Shown: positions 1 to 8,180, counted from the stretch's first letter. The stretch is 64,000 bases of DNA from Virgibacillus ihumii (GCF_902726655.1 NZ_CACVAN010000001.1:1-64000), one strand, 5' to 3'. A program made the numbers and translations. The notes: generated from the sequence alone by a model not told the origin.

Positions 1-1
1 G

Positions 2-187
2 GAAATGAAAAGTATGAAATCAGAAATGCATAGTCGATTTGACACTATAGAAACAAAACTGGAAGGTGTTGGGAGCCAGTTTGAATTAACAAACGAATCG
101 AGCATCAATGAAATGGATTTTATTGTTTACAAAGTAAATAAAATGGAGAAAGAACTTTATATTTTAAAAAACAAATATAATAACTAG
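2..187 (+). CDS. C-terminal part of a hypothetical coiled-coil protein
   Basis: The reading frame is open from the window edge to a TAG at 185-187, so the gene very probably begins upstream; an internal ATG lies at position 5. The visible 61 residues are charged and heptad-like (a RFDTIETKLEGV segment, then a second helix KVNKMEKELYILKNK), which suggests a coiled coil. There is no membrane segment or catalytic motif. I do not recognise a named family. A hairpin terminator follows immediately. Confidence 0.5.
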   Translation, partial: EMKSMKSEMHSRFDTIETKLEGVGSQFELTNESSINEMDFIVYKVNKMEKELYILKNKYNN

Positions 188-214
188 AGAGTGCATAAAT
201 ACGCACTCTTTTTT
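188..214 (+). terminator. Rho-independent terminator
   Basis: Stem AGAGTGC (188-194) pairs with GCACTCT (203-209) across an 8-nt loop and is followed by a T run. It directly follows the stop codon of the first gene. Confidence 0.8.
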
Positions 215-242
215 ATTAAGTAGACCTTTGATCAATGTTAAG

Positions 243-306
243 CTATCGGGCGCATATCAGGAATAATAATTTGCGCTCGTATTTACATAAAAGTCATATT
301 GACGAA
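243..306 (+). repeat. GGGCGC intergenic repeat, copy 1
   Basis: CGGGCGC at 247-253 pairs with GCGCTCG at 273-279 around GGAATAATAA, followed by the tail TATTTACATAAAAGTCATAT, a variant of the consensus tail TATTGCATATAAGGGCCAG. It ends just before the ribosome binding site of the next gene. Confidence 0.8.
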
Positions 307-329
307 CGATGTACTAAGGAGGAATTGAA

Positions 330-491
330 ATGAGTCAAATACACGAAACGGAGTACTGTGTTATTAAAGAAAGTGCAGAATTAGACCTCGGTGATAGCAG
401 AGTTGCAGCAATCGAACGTCCTTTGGATGTTACATATGAAGAACTGAAAAAACTGATGCACTTAGCACGAGAAAAGAATATCATGTATTAA
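330..491 (+). CDS. Small hypothetical protein, 53 aa
   Basis: ATG at 330 follows a good ribosome binding site (AAGGAGGA, 317-324). The product is soluble and acidic, with an N-terminal half ending in a VAAIERPLDV segment and a C-terminal helix EELKKLMHLAREKN. It lies alone between repeat copies 1 and 2, with its stop codon touching copy 2. I do not recognise a family. The strong ribosome binding site and tight fit between repeats make it a likely real gene. Confidence 0.6.
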   Translation: MSQIHETEYCVIKESAELDLGDSRVAAIERPLDVTYEELKKLMHLAREKNIMY

Positions 492-552
492 ACTAACGGG
501 CGCTAATCTTTAATAAGAATTAGCGCCATATTGCATATAGGTGGCTAAGAAT
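491..552 (+). repeat. GGGCGC intergenic repeat, copy 2
   Basis: AACTAACGGGCGCTAAT pairs with ATTAGCGCC around CTTTAATAAGA, followed by ATATTGCATATAGGTGGC. It starts at the stop codon of the upstream gene and is one of the best-preserved copies. Confidence 0.85.
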
Positions 553-633
553 GGAGGGTTTAAGCAATCGTGAAGAAATCCGCCAACCATGTATGTGGTA
601 TGCTTAAAGAAACAATTAGAAAGGAGCTTTTAT

Positions 634-1230
634 ATGGGGAAAGTTGTTATTGATATGTCAATTTCACTTGATGGATTCGTCGCTGGACCAAATGATAACC
701 CCAAGCAACCTTTAGGAGAAAATGCGGAGGTTTTACATAATTGGTTGTTTTCGGGAGATCAAGTCAGTCAGGTAAATGAGTTTTTTAAGCTTTCTGAAGC
801 AAATCGAGTAGTACATGATAAATCTTTAATAAATGCTGGGGCAATGATCGTTGGACGAGGAACGTACGATATTGTCAATGGGTGGGGAGGTAGTCACCCG
901 AACAAAGGTGTTCCTGTATTTGTTGTAACGCATAGAGGACCTGAAACTATTGCAGAAGGTACAACACCTTTTACTTTTGTATCAGATGGTGTCGTGTCTG
1001 CCGTTAAGAAAGCTAAAGCTGTATCGGGTGATAAGGAAATAGGTGTTGCAGGTGCGAATATCTCGCAACAATGTTTGAAAGCAGGTCTTGTTGATGAAAT
1101 ATTTGTGCATATTGTTCCTGTGACTTTGGGAAAAGGAAAGCGACTCTTTGAAGAATTTACATCACTTGAAATTGTTGAAGTTATAAATGCGTCTGATGTG
1201 ACACACATTCGGTATAAGGTTATTCAATAA
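634..1230 (+). CDS. Dihydrofolate reductase family protein (RibD C-terminal domain)
   Basis: The 198-residue product has the RibD C-terminal / DHFR-like fold signature: an N-terminal strand VVIDMSISLDGFVAG, the nucleotide-binding segment GAMIVGRGTYD near residues 68-78, and the C-terminal EIGVAGANISQQCLKAGLVDE motif. Free-standing members are probable NAD(P)H-dependent reductases; the substrate cannot be told. ATG 634 was chosen over an in-frame ATG at 589 because GAAAGGAG lies just upstream of it and homologues begin at this strand. Repeat copies flank it on both sides. Confidence 0.85.
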   Translation: MGKVVIDMSISLDGFVAGPNDNPKQPLGENAEVLHNWLFSGDQVSQVNEFFKLSEANRVVHDKSLINAGAMIVGRGTYDIVNGWGGSHPNKGVPVFVVTHRGPETIAEGTTPFTFVSDGVVSAVKKAKAVSGDKEIGVAGANISQQCLKAGLVDEIFVHIVPVTLGKGKRLFEEFTSLEIVEVINASDVTHIRYKVIQ

Positions 1231-1271
1231 AAGACAAATGTGAAGTTATATGAACTAGAAACCTTATCACC

Positions 1272-1337
1272 GGTCGGGCGCTTTCTCTGAATAAAACTGC
1301 GCCCGTATTTCGTATTAAGACCATATTGTAGAATTAA
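1272..1337 (+). repeat. GGGCGC intergenic repeat, copy 3
   Basis: CGGGCGC (1275-1281) pairs with GCGCCCG (1299-1305) around a CTGAATAAAA loop. The tail is TATTTCGTATTAAGACCATA then TTGTAGAATTAA. It follows the RibD-like gene. Confidence 0.85.
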
Positions 1338-1496
1338 AGTCAAATAGTTTGATTAAGACAAGCTATAATTATTATCATTCAATTTTTTGTTAAGGAATTT
1401 CCTCTCTAAAAAATCAAAAAATTCTTTATTGTCTATAGTGAGATAGTATATAATGACTGGGAGTCTAAACGGGAGAGAAGATGGGGTTTTATTTAT

Positions 1497-2171
1497 ATGG
1501 CACAAAAGCAAGGGGCAGGTAAAAAGCTGGTTTTATTGGATTTGGTTTTTTATGTGGTATTTCCTTATATCATATGGGAGTATGGAAGGGATCCTTTTGG
1601 AGATTATGCAGCAATGCTGATCTCAACAATTCCAGGATTTGTTTATACTATTTATCGATTTGTTTTGGAAAAGCAGTTTAATATTACGGGAATATTTATT
1701 ATCAGTGCATTAGCATTGGGAACTACTGTTGATCTGCTATCAGGGTCAGCCGAGCAGATGTTGTGGAATGGAGTATATTTAGGTTTGTTTTATGTGGTTA
1801 TTCACTTTGTTGCTCTGATGATTAAGCGTCCTTTTGCCTTATACTTTGCTATCGACTTTGCATATTTGCAGGGCCATGCACGAAAGGATAGTACAACATT
1901 ATTTTTTCAAAAAGAAATTTTTAAATGGTTTCAATTCATTCAGACAATTTTCATTGTAAGGGGTCTTTTTATGGCAGGGTTAAAAGTATTCCTGCTGCAA
2001 AAGTACGGTGTTGATGGTTATGATGAGCTGCTGATATATAGGCAGCTTGCAGGTTGGTTTTTTGGAATTTTGATTATGGGTATGTTCATTTATACAAATG
2101 TTCCGATACAAAGGTTTTTAAATAGACAGCAAGACAGGAAAGATTCCACATCTACTGATGAAGTTTTTTAA
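1497..2171 (+). CDS. VC0807-like integral membrane protein
   Basis: The 224-residue product has about six hydrophobic helices, starting with LDLVFYVVFPYIIWEYG, and a short basic C-terminal tail. The pattern resembles the VC0807 / intracellular-septation-A-like family of uncharacterised membrane proteins, but I assign that only tentatively. GATGGGG, 11 nt before ATG 1497, is a modest ribosome binding site. It stands alone between repeat copy 3 and a broken gene. Confidence 0.65.
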   Translation: MAQKQGAGKKLVLLDLVFYVVFPYIIWEYGRDPFGDYAAMLISTIPGFVYTIYRFVLEKQFNITGIFIISALALGTTVDLLSGSAEQMLWNGVYLGLFYVVIHFVALMIKRPFALYFAIDFAYLQGHARKDSTTLFFQKEIFKWFQFIQTIFIVRGLFMAGLKVFLLQKYGVDGYDELLIYRQLAGWFFGILIMGMFIYTNVPIQRFLNRQQDRKDSTSTDEVF

Positions 2172-2240
2172 ATACAGGGATTGGCAAATGAATAACAGTA
2201 AAGATGTTATTGTAGGTTTCATTATTTTTGAGAATTTTCA

Positions 2241-2442
2241 ATGTCAGAGAACTCACCCTATTATTACAAGAGTTGGTTTGTCGTATTTATGTTAATTTTT
2301 TTTTCCAGTAGGACTCATTCTTATGTGGAAAGGTAATAAGTTCGGAAATACGAGTCGGATTATTATATCTGTTTTGGGATTATTACCGTTGTATCCTTTT
2401 GTACTGAAGATTAAGAAACAAATACCGGCTCAGAAGATATAA
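2241..2442 (+). pseudogene. Frameshifted small membrane protein gene (run of nine T)
   Basis: ATG at 2241 opens a frame reading MSENSPYYYKSWFVVFMLIFF. After a run of nine T (2296-2304) it goes off frame and stops at 2334. The frame one base over continues as PVGLILMWKGNKFG and ends at TAA 2440-2442. Removing one T joins them into a 66-residue protein with two membrane helices. The interruption may be decay, reversible slippage or a sequencing error. Function is unknown. Confidence 0.6.
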
Positions 2443-2536
2443 TGGAAGCTGATGGAGTCAAAGAGGACATTAACGGAAGAACGAAAGAAGTGTGTATTTA
2501 TAAGTAAAAATGAGATTATGAGGAAAAATTATTTTA

Positions 2537-2580
2537 AATATTCCTTTACAGGAATATTCCTTGTGTGGTATATTGTAATC
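2537..2580 (+). promoter_or_regulatory. Putative ArsR operator and leaderless promoter
   Basis: AATATTCC (2537-2544) and GGAATATT (2551-2558) form a perfect 8-bp inverted repeat around TTTACA (2545-2550), which also serves as a -35 element. TATATT at 2569-2574 lies 18 bp downstream. The predicted start point falls at or within one base of ATG 2581, and no Shine-Dalgarno sequence precedes that ATG. The site probably mediates autorepression. Confidence 0.5.
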
Positions 2581-2904
2581 ATGGAAAAGATATTGAGTGC
2601 TATTGCCGAACCAAATAGACTAAACATCATTGGATTATTGCGCGATACCCCTTGTACAGTAGGGGAAATCGCCGAACAACTTCAACTTCGTCAGCCTCAA
2701 GTTTCCAAACACCTCCGTGTACTTAGTGAAGTCGGGCTAGTTGTAGCAGAGCCTGTTGCTAACAAAAGGATCTATAAGCTTAGGCCCCAGCCACTCATGA
2801 AGCTGGATACCTGGCTGGAGCCTTACCGTCAGATCTGGGAGGAGAGATTCGACCAATTGGACGATTATCTTGTGAAACTACAGGAAAAGGAAGATGAAGA
2901 GTAG
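2581..2904 (+). CDS. ArsR family transcriptional regulator
   Basis: The 107-residue winged-helix repressor begins MEKILSAIAEPNRLNII, the standard ArsR start. Its recognition helix region reads IAEQLQLRQPQVSKHLRVL, and a wing KRIYKLRP follows. There are no cysteine metal ligands, so it belongs to the non-metal SdpR-like group. An in-frame ATG at 2452 would add 43 residues outside the family length, so I use 2581. The downstream SRPBCC gene is its usual partner: such regulators commonly control an adjacent AHSA1 gene. Confidence 0.85.
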   Translation: MEKILSAIAEPNRLNIIGLLRDTPCTVGEIAEQLQLRQPQVSKHLRVLSEVGLVVAEPVANKRIYKLRPQPLMKLDTWLEPYRQIWEERFDQLDDYLVKLQEKEDEE

Positions 2905-3001
2905 GGAATGATATTGCAGTTAGAATTGCTGCCGTATTATTTCAAATTTAATGAAAGGAGATTTTCGTTTCATTTAAAAAAAATCTTTAGGAGGAAATTA
3001 A

Positions 3002-3520
3002 ATGTCAGAAAACAAATTAACGTACAAAACGGAAGGCCGGACACTCGTAATGGAGAGAATGTTTGACGCACCGAGAGAACTGGTATTTAAAGCATTTTCC
3101 GAGTCTGATCATCTGGAACAATGGTGGGGGCCAGAAGGATGGGAAACCGAAAGTCGCAAATTTGAGTTTGTTCCCGGTGGTGTGTGGCATTATTGCATGC
3201 GTTGTACAGATGAAAATCAAGGAGACTTCTATGGTATGGAATCCTGGGGTAAAACAATCTACAGTGAAATCAATCCGCCTGAAACAATTGTTTACACCGA
3301 TGTGTTCTCGGATGAGGAAGGTAATTCGGCTGATGGTATGCCGGCGACGCAGGTAACAATGAATTTTGTTGAGCAGGAAGAAGTAACGAAACTCATTGTG
3401 CATTCTCAATTTGAGTCAGTTGAAGCACTTCAAAAAGTTGTGGATATGGGTGTAGTGGAAGGAACTGATTCACAATACAGATGTCTTGACGATCATTTGA
3501 AACAGATTCAGCATGTGTAA
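3002..3520 (+). CDS. SRPBCC / AHSA1 domain protein
   Basis: The 172-residue product is an activator-of-Hsp90-like START-fold protein. It has the diagnostic FDAPRELVFKAFSE helix near residues 20-33, the LEQWWGPEGW motif, and a C-terminal amphipathic helix. These proteins have a hydrophobic ligand cavity; the natural ligand here is unknown. ATG 3002 has TAGGAGGAAATTAA upstream. It forms a pair with the ArsR gene 97 bp upstream and ends at a strong terminator. Confidence 0.85.
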   Translation: MSENKLTYKTEGRTLVMERMFDAPRELVFKAFSESDHLEQWWGPEGWETESRKFEFVPGGVWHYCMRCTDENQGDFYGMESWGKTIYSEINPPETIVYTDVFSDEEGNSADGMPATQVTMNFVEQEEVTKLIVHSQFESVEALQKVVDMGVVEGTDSQYRCLDDHLKQIQHV

Positions 3521-3547
3521 GGAAGTATTAACATCAGCACAAAACAA

Positions 3548-3594
3548 AATTTCCGGAGATCAAGAAGAACTTGATTTCCGGAAATTGTTTTTTT
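3548..3594 (+). terminator. Rho-independent terminator after the ArsR/SRPBCC pair
   Basis: A 17-bp stem (3548-3564 with 3570-3586, AATTTCCGGAGATCAAG with its near-complement) is followed by seven T. Confidence 0.9.
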
Positions 3595-3643
3595 AGAGAT
3601 TACTTTATGTAATCCTATAGTATAACTAGATTTCCAGTTTTCC

Positions 3644-3706
3644 ATATAAGGGCGCTTTTCCTTAATAAGCGCCCATTTTGCATATTAGGGCCAGATGTGG
3701 AACAAA
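3644..3706 (+). repeat. GGGCGC intergenic repeat, copy 4
   Basis: GGGCGC (3650-3655) and GCGCCC (3669-3674) flank CTTAATAA. The tail ATTTTGCATATTAGGGCCAG is close to consensus and is followed by ATGTGGAACAAAAG. Confidence 0.9.
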
Positions 3707-3817
3707 AGGCAACTTAAAAAATATCCCCGGTAAATAAATTTATCCGTGCATAAAATATGGTCTGCAATTCACAAATCCTATAAACTAAGGATAAATGTAA
3801 TTGAAAATAGGTGGTGA

Positions 3818-4480
3818 AGAAAGATATGGAGTGTTTACACAGGTCCTTGGTTACCTGAACCCCTAGTCAGTACAACAGAACAGCCTCTGGATAATATCAT
3901 AAAAAGCGAAACAATTTCTTATGCCATTCTTGTTTTACTGGACCAACTGTCTCCTGTAGAAAGAGCAGTATTCGTCCTTAGAGAAGCATTTACTTATAAC
4001 TATGAGAGCATTGCTGGGGTGTTGGAAAAATCAGAAGTCAACTGCAGAAAGATATACAGCCGTGCTAAACGGAAATTAAAGAATGATTTAGCTGTTCATC
4101 CTGAGAATACTGAACACGTTGATTTCCTGGCGAAAACATTCATAGAAGTATCGATGACCGGTAATTTTGATGAAATGATTAATGCTCTTGCTGAAGATGT
4201 TGTCCTTGTTACCGACGGCGGAGGAAATGTGCCTTCTGCATTATATCCAATTGTAAACAAAAAGCGCGTATTTGCCTTTATCAAAGGAGTTACCGCTAAA
4301 GCAAGCTTCGTAGGAGAACTTCTTCCGGTGATGGTCAATGGCCAAACGGGAATTTTGCAAATAAAAGACGGACAGCCTATTAGAGTCGTCAGCTTGGAAT
4401 TGGATTCAGAACGGAACAATATGCGAAGCATCTATATTGTTTCAAATCCGGAAAAGTTAACTCATATTTCTGTACCTTAA
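3818..4480 (+). pseudogene. 5'-truncated SigJ-type (ECF41-like) sigma factor
   Basis: The open frame begins without a start and immediately reads VYTGPWLPEPLV, the linker that follows sigma region 2 in SigJ/ECF41 factors. Region 4 follows (LDQLSPVERAVFVLREAF, then a helix-turn-helix ending KIYSRAKRKL), then a SnoaL-like C-terminal domain ending at 4480. Sigma region 2, about 75 residues, is missing. A likely original start, GGTGGTGAAGAAAGATATGG, lies just upstream but in another frame. This looks like an internal deletion that removed the -10-binding domain. Confidence 0.7.
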
Positions 4481-4548
4481 TGTCACAAATCACTCCTCTG
4501 TTTTGTCTTATTAATGAAGACGAAAACAATGAAATGGAGTGATATTTT

Positions 4549-4656
4549 ATGAATAAAAGTATAAATTATATGGTTTTGGCACCAAAAATGTTGAGTACAG
4601 TAATAAAACTCCTATTGCATCAATCTACATTCAAAAAAGGCAATAAAAATTGGTGA
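4549..4656 (+). pseudogene. Possible remnant of a carboxymuconolactone decarboxylase-like gene
   Basis: ATG 4549, preceded by ATGGAGTGAT, opens a 35-residue frame starting MNKSINYMVLAPKML. This resembles the start of AhpD/CMD-family proteins, which ECF41 sigma factors often control and neighbour. It stops far too early. The assignment rests mainly on context and is weak. Confidence 0.25.
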
Positions 4657-4678
4657 AAAAAAACATGGGGAAATTTTA

Positions 4679-4738
4679 TTGACATCGAAAATAGGGTAGG
4701 CTAATATAATGATAATGATTCTCATTATCATTATATTA
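4679..4738 (+). promoter_or_regulatory. Strong promoter overlapped by a Fur box
   Basis: TTGACA (4679-4684), a 17-bp spacer and TAATAT (4702-4707) make a near-consensus sigma-A promoter. The stretch 4702-4738 is a 17-bp-arm palindrome with a TTC centre, containing GATAATGATTCTCATTATC, a textbook Fur box, placed over the -10 and start point. It should drive the siderophore-binding protein gene at 5041 under iron limitation. Confidence 0.85.
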
Positions 4739-4744
4739 GTATAA

Positions 4745-5040
4745 AGGGGTGAAAAAAATAGATTTAATTGAAATATATAGCTAATGTGAACCATTCTAGA
4801 AAATAAGCCAGAAAATTGACCGATATTTAGATTGTTTTCCATGCACTGAATCATCATACGGAAAAACTTTGGAAAATTAAATTGTTCTAGGATGAAAGTC
4901 AGTTCATTGTTTGGCGAAAAGATAGTGATTAGTTACATACGTTCGAATTGGGTATCCAAACAAAACACCATAATTAAAAGACTGTACATTAATTAAAACA
5001 TGAATAAGTAGTCAACTGAATATACCAGGAGGACTTACAT
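4745..5040 (+). other. Long leader without an intact gene
   Basis: About 300 bases separate the Fur-controlled start point from the lipoprotein gene. A strong ribosome binding site (AAGGGGTG) at 4743-4750 is followed by no usable frame, as if the first gene of the transcript were lost. No riboswitch fold was recognised. Confidence 0.4.
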
Positions 5041-6024
5041 ATGAAAAAAATAATGATTTTTGCAAGTATACTAGTTTTATTATGGTTAGTTGCATGTAAT
5101 GAATCAAGTGAAGAGGAAAAAACTAGTAAAGATAAAAATATGACAGTTCGTGAAATTAAAATAGAAGATGCGATGGGGACCCAAACAATTAAAGGTACAC
5201 CAAAAAATATTGTAGTCTTACAATGGACTTATGCGGAAGATTTATTAGCATTAGGTATTCAACCTGCTGGAGTAACTGATATAGAGGGCTATAAAAAATT
5301 TGTCAATGTGGATAAAAAGCTTGCAAATAGTGTAAAAGACGTGGGAACCCGAACGGAACCTAACCTAGAAGCCATTTCAAGAGTAAATCCAGACCTTATT
5401 ATTGCAATGAAATCCACTCATGAAAAAATATTAGATAGCTTAAAGAAAATTGCCCCAGTAGTGACATTTGAATCAATTTCAAGTGTCAAAAATCAATATA
5501 AAAATATGTTGGAAGACTTTAAAAAAATTTCAAAAATTGTTGACAAAACAGACAAGGCTAAACGTGTGATTTCAGATTTAGAGGAATTTATTGAGGATCA
5601 AAAGAAACGGGTATCGGAAGCTGGATTCATGGATTCAAAATATATTGTTTCACAAGCATATTCAGTACAAAATTCGACTGTACTACGTTTGTTTACAGAT
5701 AATTCAATTGTATCACAAATTATGACACGTCTTGGCTTTGAAAATGCCTACAAACCAGATAAGTTCAATCCTAATGGCTTTAGTGAAGTAACTGTTGGGG
5801 CACTCCAAACTGTTCAAGATGAAAATCTTCAATTTCTGTACATTGTGCAAGATGATGATAATATTTTCAAAAAGCAACTTAAAGGTAATCCTGTATGGGA
5901 AAATTTAGGTTTTGTACAAAGTAAAAATACACATCAACTCCCTGGTGATACATGGCCTTTCGGTGGTATTTTATCTGCATATGAACTAACCGAACAGTTT
6001 GTCGATGCAATGGTAAAAAAATAA
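5041..6024 (+). CDS. Iron-siderophore ABC transporter substrate-binding lipoprotein
   Basis: The 327-residue product has a lipoprotein signal peptide with lipobox LVAC (Cys19), a charged linker, and the FecB/periplasmic-binding-2 fold: IVVLQWTYAEDLLALGIQPAG near residues 58-78, NPDLIIAM, and a C-terminal TWPFGG segment. It would capture ferric siderophore or ferric citrate outside the membrane. GGAGG precedes ATG 5041. It lies behind a Fur promoter. No permease or ATPase gene is adjacent, so it must borrow a transporter encoded elsewhere or be an orphan. Confidence 0.85.
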   Translation: MKKIMIFASILVLLWLVACNESSEEEKTSKDKNMTVREIKIEDAMGTQTIKGTPKNIVVLQWTYAEDLLALGIQPAGVTDIEGYKKFVNVDKKLANSVKDVGTRTEPNLEAISRVNPDLIIAMKSTHEKILDSLKKIAPVVTFESISSVKNQYKNMLEDFKKISKIVDKTDKAKRVISDLEEFIEDQKKRVSEAGFMDSKYIVSQAYSVQNSTVLRLFTDNSIVSQIMTRLGFENAYKPDKFNPNGFSEVTVGALQTVQDENLQFLYIVQDDDNIFKKQLKGNPVWENLGFVQSKNTHQLPGDTWPFGGILSAYELTEQFVDAMVKK

Positions 6025-6033
6025 TTTCTTCAA

Positions 6034-6106
6034 TTATACGGGCGCTTTCCTTGAATAAAGGTAGCGTTTATTTTTTGCTTAGACAGAAAGTTAAAGCCAG
6101 GTAGTT
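6034..6106 (+). repeat. GGGCGC intergenic repeat, copy 5
   Basis: ACGGGCGCTTTCCTTGAATAA at the 5' half is consensus-like. The right arm has decayed to TAGCGTTTATTT, and the tail retains AAGCCAGGTAGTTGAA. Confidence 0.7.
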
Positions 6107-6187
6107 GAAACTTTCCGTAGCTTGATCCGTAATGTAATCTATGAAGAGGGAATTGTATAAATAATTTGAAATGGAAGAGGATTGATT

Positions 6188-6724
6188 ATGGAGCCGGAAT
6201 ATATAAGAGACTATGCGATGTACACAGCGATTTTTGGTATGTTTAGTTTGGTTTGGTTTGGCTGGGCTCAAGAGAATCCTAGAAAAAATTGGCGCAAGTA
6301 TATTGGGATTGCTTCCGGAATTGCGTTGTTAGTATGCTTGTTAGGCGTGTACTTGAGCGTGACGCACTGGGATGCAGCTACTACTTTGTCCGAAAAGGAC
6401 ACGTTTACTAACTACTTAATTGTTTTCTACACTGAATTTTTTATAGCGGGCCTCGGCGCTTTCTGGTTGATTCGAAGTAAAAAAAAGGATTATGTTGCTC
6501 CGTGGATTGCTTTTATCGTAGGTTCTCACTTTTTCTGGCTAGAAAACATCTTTAAAGACCCTAGTTTGTATATATTAGCGGTACTTATGATAGCAATTGC
6601 AGTGGTATCACCATGGCTATCCAAAAAAATGGGCGTTGCCAACAGTGCAATCACCGGCATAGGATCTGGCACGTCTCTATTTTGTTTTGCCATATTGGGA
6701 CTGATTCGCTACCTATTGGCATAA
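6188..6724 (+). CDS. Hypothetical membrane protein, 178 aa
   Basis: About five or six transmembrane helices are visible, beginning with YTAIFGMFSLVWFGWAQE and including the clear helices GIASGIALLVCLLGVYLSV and YLIVFYTEFFIAGLGAFWLI. There is no enzymatic motif. ATG 6188 has GGAAGAGGA seven bases upstream, whereas an in-frame TTG at 6182 would sit on the ribosome binding site. Homologues probably exist in Bacillus, but I cannot name the family with certainty. It may be co-transcribed with the DUF4260 gene 66 bp downstream. Confidence 0.65.
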   Translation: MEPEYIRDYAMYTAIFGMFSLVWFGWAQENPRKNWRKYIGIASGIALLVCLLGVYLSVTHWDAATTLSEKDTFTNYLIVFYTEFFIAGLGAFWLIRSKKKDYVAPWIAFIVGSHFFWLENIFKDPSLYILAVLMIAIAVVSPWLSKKMGVANSAITGIGSGTSLFCFAILGLIRYLLA

Positions 6725-6790
6725 AAGTCATTATTGTTGATTGAATTATGATAAAATTAGAAATAGTGATCTTGGAAGTGGTGAAGATTC

Positions 6791-7138
6791 TTGAATAAAA
6801 TTTTCTTGCACGTTGAGGGACTGGTAGTTCTGGCATTAAGCACTTATTTTTACTTCTATTTGCAATTTGGTTGGCTTATGTTTGCCATTTTATTGCTCGC
6901 ACCAGATTTATCAGTACTTGGATACTTAAAAAATAACAAGGTTGGTTCGGTATTGTATAACCTTTTTCATACTTATAGTATTCCGGTAGTAATAATAATT
7001 TATAGTGTGTTGGTACATAACCATATTTCTTTAATGATTGGCTTAATATGGATTGCTCATATCGGGTTGGATAGGATGCTTGGTTATGGATTGAAATATC
7101 CGACAAAGTTTCAAGATACCCATATGGATCGTATCTGA
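6791..7138 (+). CDS. DUF4260 family membrane protein
   Basis: The 115-residue protein starts at TTG 6791 behind GAAGTGGTGAAG. It has three to four membrane helices and the DUF4260 hallmarks LLAPDLSVLGYL, YNLFHTYSIP and the C-terminal HIGLDRMLGYGLKY. Function of the family is unknown. The gene is intact and ends just before repeat copy 6. Confidence 0.8.
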   Translation: MNKIFLHVEGLVVLALSTYFYFYLQFGWLMFAILLLAPDLSVLGYLKNNKVGSVLYNLFHTYSIPVVIIIYSVLVHNHISLMIGLIWIAHIGLDRMLGYGLKYPTKFQDTHMDRI

Positions 7139-7149
7139 ATGGACTTCAA

Positions 7150-7222
7150 TTAACGGGGGTAAAAACGGAATAGAGAACAGCGCCTAAAGTTGCAATATTT
7201 GGGCCAGGTTGTTTAGTAATCT
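7150..7222 (+). repeat. GGGCGC intergenic repeat, copy 6 (diverged)
   Basis: TTAACGGGGGT and AGCGCCT replace the hairpin arms. The tail TTGCAATATTTGGGCCAGGT followed by TGTTTAGTAA is well preserved. Confidence 0.7.
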
Positions 7223-7285
7223 AGTATAATAAAATCATGCCATTTTATTCAATTATAGATTAGAAAATGTTAAGAGGGTATAAAA

Positions 7286-8042
7286 ATGGATAATGAAATA
7301 GCCAAAAGTATTAGAGAAAGTTTAACAGCTGATTGTACGAAGTGCTTTGGACTTTGCTGCACAGCGCTTAATATTGTAGCATCAAGTGATTTTCCAATTA
7401 ATAAACCAGCAGGCACACCTTGTATGAACTTACAATCTGATTATAGTTGTCAAATTCACAGTAAGCTGCGAGAGAAGGGTTTTAAGGGCTGTACAGTATT
7501 TGACTGTTTAGGTGCTGGACAAGTCGTTTCTCAAGTTACTTTTAAAGGTCACAGTTGGCGAGAAAATCCTCCGAGTGTTTCCGATCATGGAACAAATACA
7601 TGAAATGATTGCGTACACGGCAGAGGCTTTTTCGTATGATATTTCCCATGCTTTGTCTGATAAATTGAGTGTACAGTTAAAAGAATTGCAGAACCTAACA
7701 AAACTTGATGCTGAACAGTTATTATATCTCGATCTAATGATGTACAGACTTCCATTAAATAAATTACTTGCGGAAACCAGCAAATATATTAGAGAAAGCT
7801 TAATTGCAAAGTTACCTGGCACTAAAAATGCTAAGAATTATAATCATGAAAGAGCCGACTGGATTGGCAAAAAATTAAGAGGTGTTGATTTTATTGGTGC
7901 TGATTTGCGTGATGCTGATTTAATGGGAGCAAACTTATCTACGAGTATGTTTTTAACTCAAATGCAAATCAATTCAGCTAAAGGTAACTATAAAACTATA
8001 TTACCTTCGCATATACAACGACCTCCTCATTGGATTAACTGA
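7286..8042 (+). pseudogene. Frameshifted pentapeptide-repeat protein
   Basis: The first frame (7286-7603) holds a cysteine-rich N-terminus, CTKCFGLCC, and GCTVFDCLGAGQ. From about 7565 the homology moves to another frame reading RVFPIMEQIHEMIAYT and ends at 8042 after a short pentapeptide stretch (GVDFIGADLRDADLMGANLS). The family normally has an uninterrupted protein of similar layout with more pentapeptides. One indel near 7563-7575 breaks it, and several repeat units also seem lost. Confidence 0.7.
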
Positions 8043-8150
8043 TTTTTTTCTTGTTTGTGTATTGAAGAAGATTTTTGAACATTATGTCTTCCCGGTCAAT
8101 TAATACAGAATCCTTTATTCAATTAAAGGGATCGCTTGTTTAACAAGGGG

Positions 8151-8180
8151 AAAGTGGAGGGGCTTATCCTCCACTTTTGT
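8151..8180 (+). terminator. Rho-independent terminator
   Basis: AAAGTGGAGG (8151-8160) pairs with CCTCCACTTT (8168-8177), followed by TGTTG. It terminates the pentapeptide gene. The rest of 8043-8433 holds only repeat copy 7 and the promoter area of the next gene. Confidence 0.75.

Noticed and set aside
4488..4546. Long imperfect inverted repeat (ATCACTCC ... GGAGTGAT) as a mobile element end
   Set aside because: It is a simple hairpin after the sigma-factor gene; there is no target duplication or second end.
4702..4738. Large AT-rich palindrome as a terminator
   Set aside because: It overlaps a consensus -10 and matches a Fur box; no upstream gene needs a terminator there.
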